In this document: positions 35,662-45,427 of the stretch, piece by piece
Position numbering within the stretch: the stretch's first letter is position 1
How the letters are laid out: each line of letters starts with the position of its first letter
Program-made: the position numbers and the translations under genes
The notes under the pieces: generated by a model
What the model was told of the DNA's origin: nothing
The model's input: only the letters and a program-made list of their open reading frames with translations
The model's database searches: none
Origin: Aquisphaera insulae
GTDB taxonomy: Bacteria; Planctomycetota; Planctomycetia; Isosphaerales; Isosphaeraceae
Direction: 5' to 3'
Assembly (NCBI RefSeq): GCF_011064615.1
Contig: NZ_JAALJH010000042.1
Location: forward strand, 16,366 to 80,365
Length of the DNA stretch: 64,000 bases

Positions 35662-36588
35662 ATGCGAATCGAGTCACCCGAACGGATGAGGCAAGGAATG
35701 CTGACGAGAACATTGGAGCGAAGGACCCGGCGGGTCGTGGCCGCGCTGGCGGTGTTCGCGGGCATGACGGGGCTGGCGAACGCCCAGCAGGGGGGGCTCT
35801 TCCCGCTGCATCCGATCAAGCGGCAGCGCGTGGCCTGCCCGAACGAGGATCCGATCTACGGGACCTACAGGAACCAGTACTACGGCTACTATCCGACCCA
35901 GTGGAAGCCGTTCCCGCAGGGGTGGAACCTGGCGGGGCCGGAGACGCCGAATGCCGCGGCGGAGTTCCAGCAGCATCCGCTCGCGGCCGTCTCGGAGCCC
36001 CCGGCGGAGGGGGACAAGCCCGACCGGGAGGCGCCCGATGCGGGTGACAAGCCGGCGGTCCCGGAGCCGCCGACGGACACCAAGTCACCGTTCGAGATGG
36101 ACCCGGCCGAGGGGTCGACGGCCCCGCGCCGGCCGTCGACGTCGGCGCCGGCTCGGACGCCCACGCCGGGCACCGTGAACACCCCGCCCGCGGCCCCGAC
36201 GACCCCACGGCCCACGCCGGGCACGGTGAATTCGCCCTTCGAAACGCCGGCCGACAAGCCCCCGGCGGCCAAGCCCCCCGCGGCCGGCCCGGCGACGCCG
36301 AGGGCGCCGGAGCTGGGCGTCCCGGAGGCGCCCAGGGCCAGTCGCTCAACCAGGGGTGATCGGGACGTGGAGGCCCTGCCCGCCCGGGTGGCGAGTCGCG
36401 GTCCGCTGCTGGAGTCTGCCGATGTCACCCTGCCCGAGGTCGAGGAGGTCGGCCAGGCCGGCGACGGGGCGGTCCTTGGAGGTCCGGGAGCATCGGCCCC
36501 GGTCGCCGCGCAGCCTGCACCGGCGGCCCCTCGCCGGGGCCGCCTGAGCGCCCTGTTCAACGGCGGTTGGAACCTGCTGAGGCGGTGA
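35662..36588 (+). CDS. Secreted proline-rich protein with a planctomycete YYGYYPTQW motif
   Basis: The 308-residue product has a signal peptide (RVVAALAVFAGMTGLANA), an aromatic segment (YRNQYYGYYPTQWKPFPQGW) seen at the start of many planctomycete secreted proteins, and a long Pro/Ala/Thr-rich region with repeated PTPGTVN units (TPTPGTVNTPPAAP; RPTPGTVNSPF). The rest is disordered. Role unknown; the repeats suggest a cell-wall or surface spacer. ATG 35662 follows GGGAG; an in-frame ATG at 35698 is possible. Confidence 0.8.
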   Translation: MRIESPERMRQGMLTRTLERRTRRVVAALAVFAGMTGLANAQQGGLFPLHPIKRQRVACPNEDPIYGTYRNQYYGYYPTQWKPFPQGWNLAGPETPNAAAEFQQHPLAAVSEPPAEGDKPDREAPDAGDKPAVPEPPTDTKSPFEMDPAEGSTAPRRPSTSAPARTPTPGTVNTPPAAPTTPRPTPGTVNSPFETPADKPPAAKPPAAGPATPRAPELGVPEAPRASRSTRGDRDVEALPARVASRGPLLESADVTLPEVEEVGQAGDGAVLGGPGASAPVAAQPAPAAPRRGRLSALFNGGWNLLRR

Positions 36589-36742
36589 TCGCCCCGCGGA
36601 GATCGGTCGTCACCGGCGCCGCCGACGCGGATGCAAACGACGGGGGCGGGCTCCCTGATCATCGGCATGGCCGGTGGATCAGGCGGCTCGCCCCGGCCCT
36701 GGGCCGCGAGTTGCTCGGCCCGGGGATCCTGGATGTGTCGAT

Positions 36743-36780
36743 GGCCGTCGACGGCCCGCGAGAGCGGGCCGTCGGCGGCC
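36743..36780. terminator. Long hairpin between convergent genes
   Basis: GACGGCCCGC and GCGGGCCGTC pair perfectly around a GAGA loop, and the stem extends outward with GGCCGTC/GGCGGCC to 17 pairs with one G-T. It lies just before the stop of the minus-strand DUF1559 gene, after the plus-strand proline-rich gene. Confidence 0.6.
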
Positions 36781-36789
36781 GTGGCCGGC

Positions 36790-37824
36790 TCAGTAGCTGT
36801 CCGCCGAGAGGACCTCGCCCTTGTCCTTGGTGCCGAGCGCCCACCAGGTCGTCTGCTGGATCGAGTCCTTGATGAACTTGACGCTGCCATCCGCCATCAG
36901 CGCGTTGACGCCGCCGGGATGGTTGCTGGAGACGTTCAGGAAGTCGCCGAAGTCCATCCCGCAGCCCTGGCAGTCGAGGCGGCAGCCCGTGTACTGGTAC
37001 TGCTTCGAGTTGGGCGGGATGAGCGAGTTGAAGAACGTGAGGCCGGGCGAGCCCGGGGCCCAGCGATAGCCCTTGTTGTTCGAGATGTACTGGTTGGTGG
37101 CGAACGCCTGCTGGCACTGCTGCATGTAGCCCGTGATGACCGAGATCGAGTTCGCGTCCTGGGTCGCGTCGAGATATCGGGTCGGGCTGATGTTCAGGGC
37201 CGGGCCGCTCCGGTACTTGATCGTGCCCGAGTTGGCCCCGACGAGCGACTCGCTGAAGGCCATGGTGTTCGAAGAGCCGTCCTGGATCGCGGCCAGGCTG
37301 TAGGCGTTCTTGTGGGCGAAGACGCCCATGCTGTCGGAGTTCCAGCAATCCGTGGTCGTGCCGTAGCAGCCCAGGTAGCTGTTGATGTTATTGCTGCCGG
37401 CCATGTAGTCCGACGGGCAGAGGAACGAGTTGACCTTCGTATTCCAGGCCGTCGAATTGATCGGATTGGGATACTGGTAGTTCAGCCCGTACCAGCTCGT
37501 CCAACTGTAGTTGATCGTATTGTAGATGGGGGTCTGCTCCATGTAAGGGAGCAAGAAGGCCTGGGCGCTCCAGGTCCCCCATTCCGTGGTCACGTTCACG
37601 TCCGAATAGGCGATGGAGTTCATCAGCGGGAACGTGCCGATGGCGCTGTGATAATTGTGCATCGCCAGGCCGAGCTGCTTCAGGTTATTGATGCACTGGG
37701 CCCGCCGGGCCGCCTCGCGGGCGGACTGGACCGCGGGCAGGAGCAGGGCGATCAGGACCGCGATGATCGCGATGACGACGAGCAGCTCGATCAGGGTAAA
37801 GCCTCGATGACCGCGCAATCTCAT
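36790..37824 (-). CDS. DUF1559 pseudopilin-like protein (second copy)
   Basis: The 344-residue product is a standard DUF1559 protein: GFTLIELLVVIAIIAVLIALL with the conserved Glu, SAREAARRAQCINNLKQLGL, and the C-terminal SNHPGGVNALMADGSVKFIKD. It is only distantly similar to the copy at 21901, so they are independent family members. Such proteins may form pseudopili or surface fibres; the function is not established. Confidence 0.95.
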   Translation of the reverse strand: MRLRGHRGFTLIELLVVIAIIAVLIALLLPAVQSAREAARRAQCINNLKQLGLAMHNYHSAIGTFPLMNSIAYSDVNVTTEWGTWSAQAFLLPYMEQTPIYNTINYSWTSWYGLNYQYPNPINSTAWNTKVNSFLCPSDYMAGSNNINSYLGCYGTTTDCWNSDSMGVFAHKNAYSLAAIQDGSSNTMAFSESLVGANSGTIKYRSGPALNISPTRYLDATQDANSISVITGYMQQCQQAFATNQYISNNKGYRWAPGSPGLTFFNSLIPPNSKQYQYTGCRLDCQGCGMDFGDFLNVSSNHPGGVNALMADGSVKFIKDSIQQTTWWALGTKDKGEVLSADSY

Positions 37825-37953
37825 GAAACGACCCTCCGACGACGAACGACCGGGACGAAGTGGAAATGATGACGAAAGCTGAGCGACGGCGGCTCGTGCC
37901 GATCGGGCTCACCGCCGCTTGGACGCCTCGCGCAGAGCGCTGAGTCCGTCCGA

Positions 37954-38175
37954 CTAATGGGACTTGGCCTTGGTGGCCCCCTTCGGGCCGAATTGCTTCT
38001 GCATGGCCTCCTTCATCGCGTCGCTGGTACGCGTGTTCTCCTGCTTGGATTCGGCGCTCTCCTTGACCTGAGTGCCGTTCTGGTTATCGCCACCGCAGCC
38101 GCTGAACGTGGCGGCCGTGCCGAACGAGACGACGAAGCCCACCACACCCGCCAAGACCAGACGCAAACCCTTCAT
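37954..38175 (-). CDS. Small lipoprotein
   Basis: The 73-residue product has a hydrophobic leader ending in a lipobox-like TFSGCGG (VLAGVVGFVVSFGTAATFSG then Cys) and a charged, Lys/Glu-rich tail ending in KGATKAKSH. ATG 38175 follows GGAGG. It lies about 130 bases downstream of the DUF1559 start, on the same strand but upstream in transcription. No family recognised. Confidence 0.75.
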   Translation of the reverse strand: MKGLRLVLAGVVGFVVSFGTAATFSGCGGDNQNGTQVKESAESKQENTRTSDAMKEAMQKQFGPKGATKAKSH

Positions 38176-38375
38176 GATGTCCTCCGGTGAGCCGAACCAG
38201 AGCCGGCTGCAACGTCGCATTTTTCTGCAGAAGCGGAAGGCCACTTGACCCTAAAGGCCCCGAACGTTGGTGGCACTTCGACGCGACCGAGACCCGATGC
38301 CAGCGAATCTAAGCGGGCCTGGCTGGAGAAACAAGCGCTTTCCGAGATGTCCTTGGACGGATTTCCCATTCGGTT

Positions 38376-39539
38376 TCAGAAAGTGGTACTCGGCCCTCGG
38401 GTCTGGGCGGTAGGTGCGGATGGGACCGGCTCGCGAGGGCTGTGCACGTCAGGGACGCTCGCGCACCGGGCGATGTCCCACCCGGCCGGCACGCGCACCG
38501 CCTCCACGGATCGCCCCGCCGCGCGCAGGACCGCGACGGAACGCCGATCCGGGGCGATCGCCGGGGGGGCGAGGAGGATGCCGCTGGCCACGACCTTCGC
38601 CTCGGCTTCGCTGGCGCGGGGGATGGCGGAGCCGGCGGCCACGTGGAGCGTCGCCACCCTCAGCTCGTTGGTCATCTCCCGCATCCGGGTGGCGACGTAG
38701 GCCAGCCTCGGGCTGCCGTCCCCGCCGCGGAAGATCCGGGGATGTCGCCGACGGACCATGAGCCCGGTCTCCTCCGCGTCCAGGAGACGTCCGGCCGCGA
38801 CGATCCTGGTCGTGCCGCGGTCCAGCTCCAGCCACCAGAGCTGCCAGTCCGTGGGGATCCCGGCCCCCCCGCCCCTGAACTGGACCGAGGCGAGCATGCG
38901 GCGGCCCGATGGGTCGTCCTCATCCCAGGACAGGTCGCCCACGAAGGGTGTCGCGTCGGCGATCGGCGAGGGCTGCCAGGGCAGCTCGCGAGGCCGGATC
39001 CCGGACGGCTGGTCCGAGCTCCCGCCGGCCCATCCCGCCTCGAAATCGAGGCCATAGACCCGCCCGTCGGCCCCCGGATAGACGACCCTGGCCCGGTTCC
39101 CCGGCAGCCAGCACGGGGCGTCGTTGGGGAGCGGATCGCCGAGGAGCGGGATCCGATCGAGGATCTGGCCATCGGGCAGCACCATCCGGATCATCTCCGG
39201 GCCGGACGCGTCGAGGCCGCCGCGGGACCATGCGACCCCCACGATCTGGCGCCGTCCCCGGTCCTCCCAGGGGGAGAAGCTAGCCAGGTCGAGGGAGATC
39301 CCCCCCGGGAGCATCGGTGCCAACGGCTCGACGCGTGGCGTATCCGGGTGCAGCACCTGCGGCTCGATGCCGGCCCGGTCGGTGAGGGACCTGGGCAGGA
39401 TCATGGCGGGCGGCACGGCGGTGGCATGACGCCACCGCGGCTCGGACGTGGGGGGAGACACGAGGATGGCCACGCCCGCGCCGAACATGGCGGCCAGGGC
39501 GGTCACTCGGACCGCGATCACGAGAATCTTGCCCAGCAT
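38376..39539 (-). CDS. Secreted beta-propeller (TolB/WD40-like) protein
   Basis: The 387-residue product has an N-terminal membrane or signal segment (VIAVRVTALAAMFGAGVAIL) and a body of repeated strand pairs such as VGVAWSRGGLDASG, ARVVYPGADGRVYGLDF and LAYVATRMREMTNELRV, consistent with a six- or seven-bladed propeller of TolB/WD40-like type. No catalytic motif is seen. It is a planctomycete-type secreted protein without a named function. Confidence 0.75.
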   Translation of the reverse strand: MLGKILVIAVRVTALAAMFGAGVAILVSPPTSEPRWRHATAVPPAMILPRSLTDRAGIEPQVLHPDTPRVEPLAPMLPGGISLDLASFSPWEDRGRRQIVGVAWSRGGLDASGPEMIRMVLPDGQILDRIPLLGDPLPNDAPCWLPGNRARVVYPGADGRVYGLDFEAGWAGGSSDQPSGIRPRELPWQPSPIADATPFVGDLSWDEDDPSGRRMLASVQFRGGGAGIPTDWQLWWLELDRGTTRIVAAGRLLDAEETGLMVRRRHPRIFRGGDGSPRLAYVATRMREMTNELRVATLHVAAGSAIPRASEAEAKVVASGILLAPPAIAPDRRSVAVLRAAGRSVEAVRVPAGWDIARCASVPDVHSPREPVPSAPTAQTRGPSTTF

Positions 39540-39776
39540 GGCGGGACCTCGTCAAGGAATCGATCAAATGCCGTCGAACGCGGGTGTCAACCGCGACGGT
39601 CCGAGCCGTCTCCAACAGGAAGTTCAAGCGAAATCGGCGAGACGTTACGCGCACTCCGTAGGATTTCGTAGTAAATCCGCGGTCGATGGGCCCAAGCCCG
39701 TTGCGATGACGCTTGAGAGCATAGAGTCAACCGCGACGCCCATCCCAGCCGGGGACCATCCAGGGCTCGGTCCGTC

Positions 39777-40517
39777 ATGTTCCAGACGCTATCGGAGCCG
39801 GAAACTCCGGCGAGCTTCCCGTCGACCCACTGGAGCCGCGTGATCGCGGCCGCCGATCCCCGCGAGTCTCGCAGTCGCGAGCCGCTCGCCGCGATCTGCC
39901 GGGCGTACTGGTATCCCCTCTATGCGTACATCCGGCGCCGGGGCCACGGCCCCGAGTCGGCGCGCGACCTGACGCAGGACTTCTTCGCGCGGCTCCTCGA
40001 ACGCGGGACCCTGGCGGAGGCGGATCCGTCCCGCGGCCGTTTCCGGTCCTTCCTCCGGACGGTCTGCGCCCACTACCTGGCAAATCGCCACGACCGCGAG
40101 ACCGCCCGCAAGCGCGGGGGCGGGCGGGTCGCCGTCTCGATCGACGCGGCGCACGCCGAGGGGCGGTATGAACGCGAGCTCGCCCACGAGGTCACTCCGG
40201 ACCGGATCTTCGACCGGAGCTGGGCGCTCGAGCTCCTGAGCCGCGTCCTGGATCGGCTCCGCCGCGAGTACGACGAGGCCGGCAAGGCCGCGACCTTCGA
40301 GATCCTGAGGATCGGCCTGGATCACGGTCCCGAGGACCTCCCCCACGCGGCCATCGCCGCCCGGCTGGGGACCACCGAGGGGGCCGCCCGGGTCGCCGCC
40401 CACCGCCTCCGCCGCCGCTACGGCGAGCTCCTCCGCCGCGAGATCGCCTCCACCCTCAACGACCCCGCCGACGTGGACGACGAGATCCGGGACCTCTTCG
40501 CGTCCCTGGGATCGTGA
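39777..40517 (+). CDS. ECF RNA polymerase sigma factor
   Basis: The 246-residue product has ECF sigma region 2 (ARDLTQDFFARLLERGTLAE, then FRSFLRTVCAHYLANRHDRE) and region 4 with a helix-turn-helix near the C-terminus (AIAARLGTTEGAARVAAHRL). The long linker with RIFDRSWALELLSRVLDRL is typical of the planctomycete ECF group that works with Ser/Thr kinases. The stop overlaps the kinase start by four bases. No classical anti-sigma gene is adjacent, so phosphorylation is the likely switch. Confidence 0.92.
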   Translation: MFQTLSEPETPASFPSTHWSRVIAAADPRESRSREPLAAICRAYWYPLYAYIRRRGHGPESARDLTQDFFARLLERGTLAEADPSRGRFRSFLRTVCAHYLANRHDRETARKRGGGRVAVSIDAAHAEGRYERELAHEVTPDRIFDRSWALELLSRVLDRLRREYDEAGKAATFEILRIGLDHGPEDLPHAAIAARLGTTEGAARVAAHRLRRRYGELLRREIASTLNDPADVDDEIRDLFASLGS

Positions 40518-42943
40518 ACCCGGATCGGGACGGGCCTCGAGCCCGAGACGCGATGGGCGAACCACCGAACATGAGCGATCCACTCGTCTGCCCGCGGTGC
40601 GGAGTCGTCCGGCCTCCGAGCGATCCGGTGGGGGCTTGCCCGGCTTGCCTGCTGCGGCTGGGCCTCTCCCTCGGCCCGGGGATCGACCGGGACGATCGAA
40701 GGTCGGGGGGCGGGCGGAAGCTCGCGCGGGGGGCCCCGGATCGTCGAGCCCCCTCGGCGCGAGTGCGTCGGGCCCCGGGGGCCTCGGGCACGACCGTGGG
40801 CAAGATCTCGCGGATCGATCTCCGCCACGGCACGACGGGCGAAGGGCCGGGGGGAGAGAACGGGGTGGCGACGGTCGGTCCGCTCGCCCCAGGCACCGCC
40901 CGCTATCAGCTCTTCGAGGAGCTGGCCCGGGGCGGGATGGGGGTGGTGATCCGGGGGCGGGACGTGGACCTCGGGCGGGACGTCGCGGTGAAGGTCCTGC
41001 GGGAGGAGCTCGCCGAGCGGCCGGAGGTCGTGAGCCGGTTCGTCGAGGAGGCCCAGATCGGGGGCCAGCTCCAGCATCCCGGCATCATCCCGGTCTACGA
41101 GCTGGGCCGGCTCCCGGACTCGCGGCTCTACATCGCCATGAAGCTGGTCCGGGGCCGCACGCTGGCGGAGATGCTCCGAGGGCGGGCGGATCCGACGGAC
41201 GACCTGCCGCGGCTGCTCGCGACCTTCGACCAGGTCTGCCAGACGATGGCCTACGCCCACAGCAGCGGCGTGATCCATCGCGACCTCAAGCCCTCCAACA
41301 TCATGGTGGGGAACTTCGGCGAGGTCCAGGTGATGGACTGGGGGCTCGCCAAGGTGCTGGGCCGGGAGGGCTCGCCGGACGGCGGCCGGATGCGTCCGGG
41401 GGCCGAGGATCCGCCCCCGATCCGGACCGGGCGGAGCGGGTTCGAGGCCGACGCGTCGCGGGCCGGCTCGGTGCTGGGGACGGCCGCCTACATGGCCCCG
41501 GAGCAGGCGCGCGGCGACCTCGAGAGCCTCGACGAGCGGGCGGACGTCTTCGGGCTGGGGGCGATCCTCTGCGAGATCCTCACCGGCGAGCCCCCCCACA
41601 CGGGCCCGGCGGGAGACGACCTGCACGAGAGGGCCGAGCGCGGGGACCTCTCCGAATGCCTGGGCCGGCTGGACGCCTGCGGGGCCGAGGGCGGCCTGGT
41701 TGCCATTGCGAGGTCCTGCCTGTCCGCGGAGCCGCAGCATCGGCCCAGGGACGCCGGCGTGGTCGCGGCGAGGCTGACGGCCCACCTCGCCGGAACGCAG
41801 GAGAGGTTGCGGGCCGCGGAGCTCGCCAAGGCCAGGGCCGAGCTGCGCGCCGCCGAGGAGCGGAAGCGGCGGATGCTGACCGTCGGCCTGGCGGCCTCGC
41901 TGGTCGCCGTCGCGGCGCTGACCCTGGGTGGGGCGGCCTGGATGGCCCGCGAGCGGTCGCGGCGGATCGATGCGGCCTCGCGTGCGGTCGTCGCCGCGGC
42001 CTACGAGGCCTCGACGTTGCTCAGCCGCGCCCGATCGTCCCCCGGCCCCGACCTCGCGCTCTGGGCGCAGGTGGCGCGGGCGGTCGAGCAGGCGGAATCG
42101 GCGGCCGGGGGGCCGGACGTCCGCCCCGTGCTGAGGCGCCAGGTCATGGAGCTGTCGGCGGCCGCGTCCCGCGACCGCGACCGGGCGCTGGCGGAAGCCC
42201 GCGATCTCCGGATGGTCGAACGCCTGGCGCGGATCCACGCCGATATCGCCGTCCACTTTCGTCTCGATCGGGCAGAGTCGGAATACCTCGCCGCGTTCCG
42301 GGACTTCGGGATCGACATCGACGGGGAAGACCCGGCGGCGGCCGGCGCCAGGCTGGCGAAGAGTCCGCTGGCGATCGAGCTGGCCAACGCGCTGGACCAG
42401 TGGACGTTCCTCCGCAGGCATCTCCGCGGCCGCGGGCCGGAAGGGGCCGCGCGGCTCGTCGCCATCGCCAAGGCGGTCGACCCGGACCCCTGGCGGAACC
42501 AGCTCCGGGACACCCTCTCCGAGACGGCGGCCGACCGCGGCCAGGCCGTCGAGGCCCTCCGCCGATTGGCCGCGACGGCCGACCCCGAGCGGCTCCCGGA
42601 AGCCAGCGTGACGCGGCTTGCCTGGGCACTCGCGGTCCATCGCAACCGGCCACTCGCGATCGATCTCCTGAGCCGCGCTCAACGCGTCCATCCCGACAAC
42701 TTCTGGCTCAACGTGGATCTCGCCGGATTGCTGGCGAAGTCGGGCCGGCACGACGAAGCCATCCGCTACTACTCCGTGGCGCAGGCGATCAGCCCTCGCA
42801 GCGAGCTGGCCATGCACTCCCTCTCCGGGGCCCTCCGGGCCGCCGGCCGTACGGACGAGGCGGACCGGTATCCACGGCCCATCTCGCCGCCCGGCGGGCC
42901 GCCGCCACCACCCGGCGGGCCGCCACCGCCACCAGGGGACTGA
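40514..42943 (+). CDS. Membrane Ser/Thr protein kinase with N-terminal zinc ribbon
   Basis: The 809-residue product has a zinc ribbon (CPRC at 26-29, CPAC at 42-45) and a Hanks-type kinase domain at about 131-420, with ARGGMGVV, Lys160 in VAVK, HRDLKPSN at 255-262 and DWGLAK at 275-280. There is one membrane helix (LTVGLAASLVAVAALTLGGA), a helical extracytoplasmic part with a TPR-like unit (LLAKSGRHDEAIRYYSVAQA) and a Gly/Pro-rich end. All catalytic residues are present except that the usual DFG is DWG. GTG start at 40514, coupled to the sigma gene; ATG 40553 or 40571 would also work. Confidence 0.93.
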   Translation: MNPDRDGPRARDAMGEPPNMSDPLVCPRCGVVRPPSDPVGACPACLLRLGLSLGPGIDRDDRRSGGGRKLARGAPDRRAPSARVRRAPGASGTTVGKISRIDLRHGTTGEGPGGENGVATVGPLAPGTARYQLFEELARGGMGVVIRGRDVDLGRDVAVKVLREELAERPEVVSRFVEEAQIGGQLQHPGIIPVYELGRLPDSRLYIAMKLVRGRTLAEMLRGRADPTDDLPRLLATFDQVCQTMAYAHSSGVIHRDLKPSNIMVGNFGEVQVMDWGLAKVLGREGSPDGGRMRPGAEDPPPIRTGRSGFEADASRAGSVLGTAAYMAPEQARGDLESLDERADVFGLGAILCEILTGEPPHTGPAGDDLHERAERGDLSECLGRLDACGAEGGLVAIARSCLSAEPQHRPRDAGVVAARLTAHLAGTQERLRAAELAKARAELRAAEERKRRMLTVGLAASLVAVAALTLGGAAWMARERSRRIDAASRAVVAAAYEASTLLSRARSSPGPDLALWAQVARAVEQAESAAGGPDVRPVLRRQVMELSAAASRDRDRALAEARDLRMVERLARIHADIAVHFRLDRAESEYLAAFRDFGIDIDGEDPAAAGARLAKSPLAIELANALDQWTFLRRHLRGRGPEGAARLVAIAKAVDPDPWRNQLRDTLSETAADRGQAVEALRRLAATADPERLPEASVTRLAWALAVHRNRPLAIDLLSRAQRVHPDNFWLNVDLAGLLAKSGRHDEAIRYYSVAQAISPRSELAMHSLSGALRAAGRTDEADRYPRPISPPGGPPPPPGGPPPPPGD

Positions 42944-43024
42944 CCACGCGCATCGTCCGCGACGAGAAGTCCGGTGCCGTTACATGAATCAACTATTGAG
43001 CATGACGGTACATTGACGATCGAT

Positions 43025-44377
43025 CTAGTATGGTGCCGTGCGGCCCTCGCCGCGCGACGCCGTGGTCGGCGGTTCGAGCTGGGGGCGGAGTGACTCGAGC
43101 CGGCTGATTCGCTCCGAAGGCGTGGGGCGGTCGTTCCAGTGGCGATCCACGGTCCCCGATCCGGCGACGTGGCCCGGCTTCGCGGCGGATGTCGTCTGGA
43201 GGTAGCTCCGGTAGCGACGGAGGAACGCGAGGCACTGACGCCGCGTGTGGCCGAGGCCCAGGAGCCGTCGCGTGGCCCACTCGTCGGCGGCGTGTTCCTG
43301 GTCGGCGGACGGGGCGTGCCCGGCCGTCGGATCCGTGGGGCCATGTCGCAGCTCGGCGTGGGCCATTTCATGGCCGAGGAGCCAGGCGAGCTCGACGTCA
43401 TCGGAGACGAGCTGAAACACCGCGCGGCTCACGCAGATGGTCCCGTCCTGGAGGGAGAACACGTCGAGCTCGTCGGAGTCGAGGACCTCGAATCGGACAT
43501 TCGGGCCCGTCCGCTCGCGGCCCTCGATGAGCGGCCCGGCCGCGGCCTTGATGCGGTCGAGGAACGGCGATGCGGGCAGGATCGGGCGGCGGACGGCGAC
43601 CGCCGGGCAGGGGCCGGGCTGCGGGCCGACGTCTTCGGTCGGGGTGGCCGTCGCCGGCGGGCTGTCGATCACCGGAGTGGCGGCAAGGGGCTCCCGATCG
43701 GCGACGGCGCTTGCCGGAGCCGGGCCGGGGGCGGTCTCCGGCTCGGGGCCGCTCGCGGGGGAGGCACTCGCCGCGTCGGGCGTGGGGGCGACGGCTCGTT
43801 CGCCCGGGCGGAATGCCATGCTGGCGATGACCATGAGGATGATCAGGAGACCCGTCGAGGCGGCCAGGCGGTGACGATTCCCCCGGGGAAGAGCGGCGGT
43901 CGCGGGGGGCGACGGCTGATTCACCTCGCGGGTGCGAGCCCGCGGATCGCGTCCGTTGGACGAGGGCCCGGTCCCCGCGGGAGGACGCGGTTCCCGTCGT
44001 TTCGCGGTCGAGCTCCCGGTCGGGTCGGCACCGGCCTCGGGGAACAGTCCCGCGAGCCTCCGGGCCCGCTTCCATCGGTCGAAGCCCTCGCGCCAGACGA
44101 GGTCGGTCGGCTCGAGCATCCCGGCCGCCGCGAGCTGCCGGAGCTGGGTGCCCGTCACCGGGCCAAGGCTCTTGTTCCAGTGCGTGTAGTACCATCGGGG
44201 CCGGCGGCGGGCATCGAGGCCGGGGATCGTCGAAGCCGCGACCCATTGCGGATCCCCCTGCTTGCGGACGAGGTCGCCTCCTTCGAGGCGGCCTTTCCGG
44301 ACGAGCCGGCGGAGCTCCGAAAAGGTGACCGGCTGTTCCGCCTTCGTCTGCCGGCCATGATGCCACAGGTCGCTCAT
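43025..44377 (-). CDS. GYF-domain membrane protein with M48-type metallopeptidase
   Basis: The 450-residue product has two GYF_2 modules (WHHGRQTKAEQPVTFSELRR and WYYTHWNKSLGPVTGTQLRQ), a Pro/Arg-rich linker, a membrane helix (LAASTGLLIILMVIASMAF), a disordered segment and an M48-like metallopeptidase domain with HEMAH and the downstream Glu in EHAADEWATRR. M48 enzymes act in membrane-protein quality control. GYF modules bind proline-rich peptides, so they may recruit substrates. The combination of two cytoplasmic GYF units with an M48 domain is unusual outside planctomycetes. Confidence 0.88.
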   Translation of the reverse strand: MSDLWHHGRQTKAEQPVTFSELRRLVRKGRLEGGDLVRKQGDPQWVAASTIPGLDARRRPRWYYTHWNKSLGPVTGTQLRQLAAAGMLEPTDLVWREGFDRWKRARRLAGLFPEAGADPTGSSTAKRREPRPPAGTGPSSNGRDPRARTREVNQPSPPATAALPRGNRHRLAASTGLLIILMVIASMAFRPGERAVAPTPDAASASPASGPEPETAPGPAPASAVADREPLAATPVIDSPPATATPTEDVGPQPGPCPAVAVRRPILPASPFLDRIKAAAGPLIEGRERTGPNVRFEVLDSDELDVFSLQDGTICVSRAVFQLVSDDVELAWLLGHEMAHAELRHGPTDPTAGHAPSADQEHAADEWATRRLLGLGHTRRQCLAFLRRYRSYLQTTSAAKPGHVAGSGTVDRHWNDRPTPSERISRLESLRPQLEPPTTASRGEGRTAPY

Positions 44378-44437
44378 CGGTCCACTCCTCGAGATCGGCG
44401 TGAAGGAGAAGCTCGGCCGTTCCGGACCATCGGGCGT

Positions 44438-45427
44438 TCAGTTCGCGGTGACGCTGGTGTTTCCGTCGGCTCGAAGGAGATCGCGCTGGCGGACCAGCAA
44501 CGGGTGTAGCATCGCGTAGAGGTCGCGCTCCTGAGGCGTGGTCGCGGGAGCGAACTGGAGCCGAGACCTCGTCACGAACTCGACCAGGTCCCCCGCGGTG
44601 GTCCCGCCGTAGCCCTCGAGCTCCGCCAGCAGCTTCCCGGAGCGCACGGCATGGAGGAATCTCGCCGAGCTGACCAGGCCGTCCAGGAACGTCCTGGCGT
44701 CGCGGACCGACTCTGGGTGGCTGGATGGGGTCAGGTCGGAAATCCGCGTTCGCAGCCCGTCGAGCGCCCGATCGACCGAATCGATGTCGCCCGCGCCGAG
44801 CGTGCCCCGCGCGGCGGCTTCCATCGCGGCGTCGATGGCCTTGTGGTAGGCGTCGAACGCCCGGTCGAAGGCCGGTTCGCGGAGGAGGACGGGCCACTCC
44901 TTCCGGTTGGTGAGGCGGGTGGTGGAGATGACCACGCCATCCTGGGCCAGGAGCCAGGGGGCCCGGTCCACGCTCCCGCCGGGGACCGGGACCTTGGTCG
45001 CTCGGAGCAAGGACGGGGACATCCGGGTGAGGTCGGCAATCTCCCGGACGACGGCATTGAGGGCATCGCCGCGGTAGATGTCCGAGGGCTCCGGCCGCGA
45101 GAGCTGGCGAGCCTGGATCTCGGCGAGGGAACGGCTCGTGCTCAGGGCCTTCTGCTGCTTCTGGCGGGCGTAGGCCCGGGCATGATACTGCGCGTTGGCC
45201 TCGATCGCCCACTCCTGCCTGAGGATCGTGTCGGTCCACACCGAATGCGCGAGTGCCGTGTTCAGGTTGTACTGGCCGAGTCCCATGAAGAGGAAGCCCG
45301 CCCCGCGGCTCTCGTCCCCTCCCACGGTCGATCCGGGGAACAGGACCTCGTACTGGGCCGAAGCGTTGCTCGTGGCCGTCGCGATCGAGGCGACCAGCAG
45401 ACTTGCCTTCAGGAAGGATCGGGTCAT
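44438..45427 (-). CDS. Secreted protein of unknown function
   Basis: The 329-residue product has a signal peptide (FLKASLLVASIATATSNASA) and a largely helical body (GFLFMGLGQYNLNTALAHSV; YARQKQQKALSTSRSLAEIQ). No enzyme motif was recognised. It sits 60 bases upstream of the GYF-M48 gene on the same strand, so a shared transcript is likely. Probably a planctomycete-specific periplasmic protein. Confidence 0.75.
   Translation of the reverse strand: MTRSFLKASLLVASIATATSNASAQYEVLFPGSTVGGDESRGAGFLFMGLGQYNLNTALAHSVWTDTILRQEWAIEANAQYHARAYARQKQQKALSTSRSLAEIQARQLSRPEPSDIYRGDALNAVVREIADLTRMSPSLLRATKVPVPGGSVDRAPWLLAQDGVVISTTRLTNRKEWPVLLREPAFDRAFDAYHKAIDAAMEAAARGTLGAGDIDSVDRALDGLRTRISDLTPSSHPESVRDARTFLDGLVSSARFLHAVRSGKLLAELEGYGGTTAGDLVEFVTRSRLQFAPATTPQERDLYAMLHPLLVRQRDLLRADGNTSVTAN

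Noticed and set aside
40418..42817. 799-codon minus-strand frame opposite the kinase
   Set aside because: Same reason; the kinase motifs on the plus strand are unambiguous.
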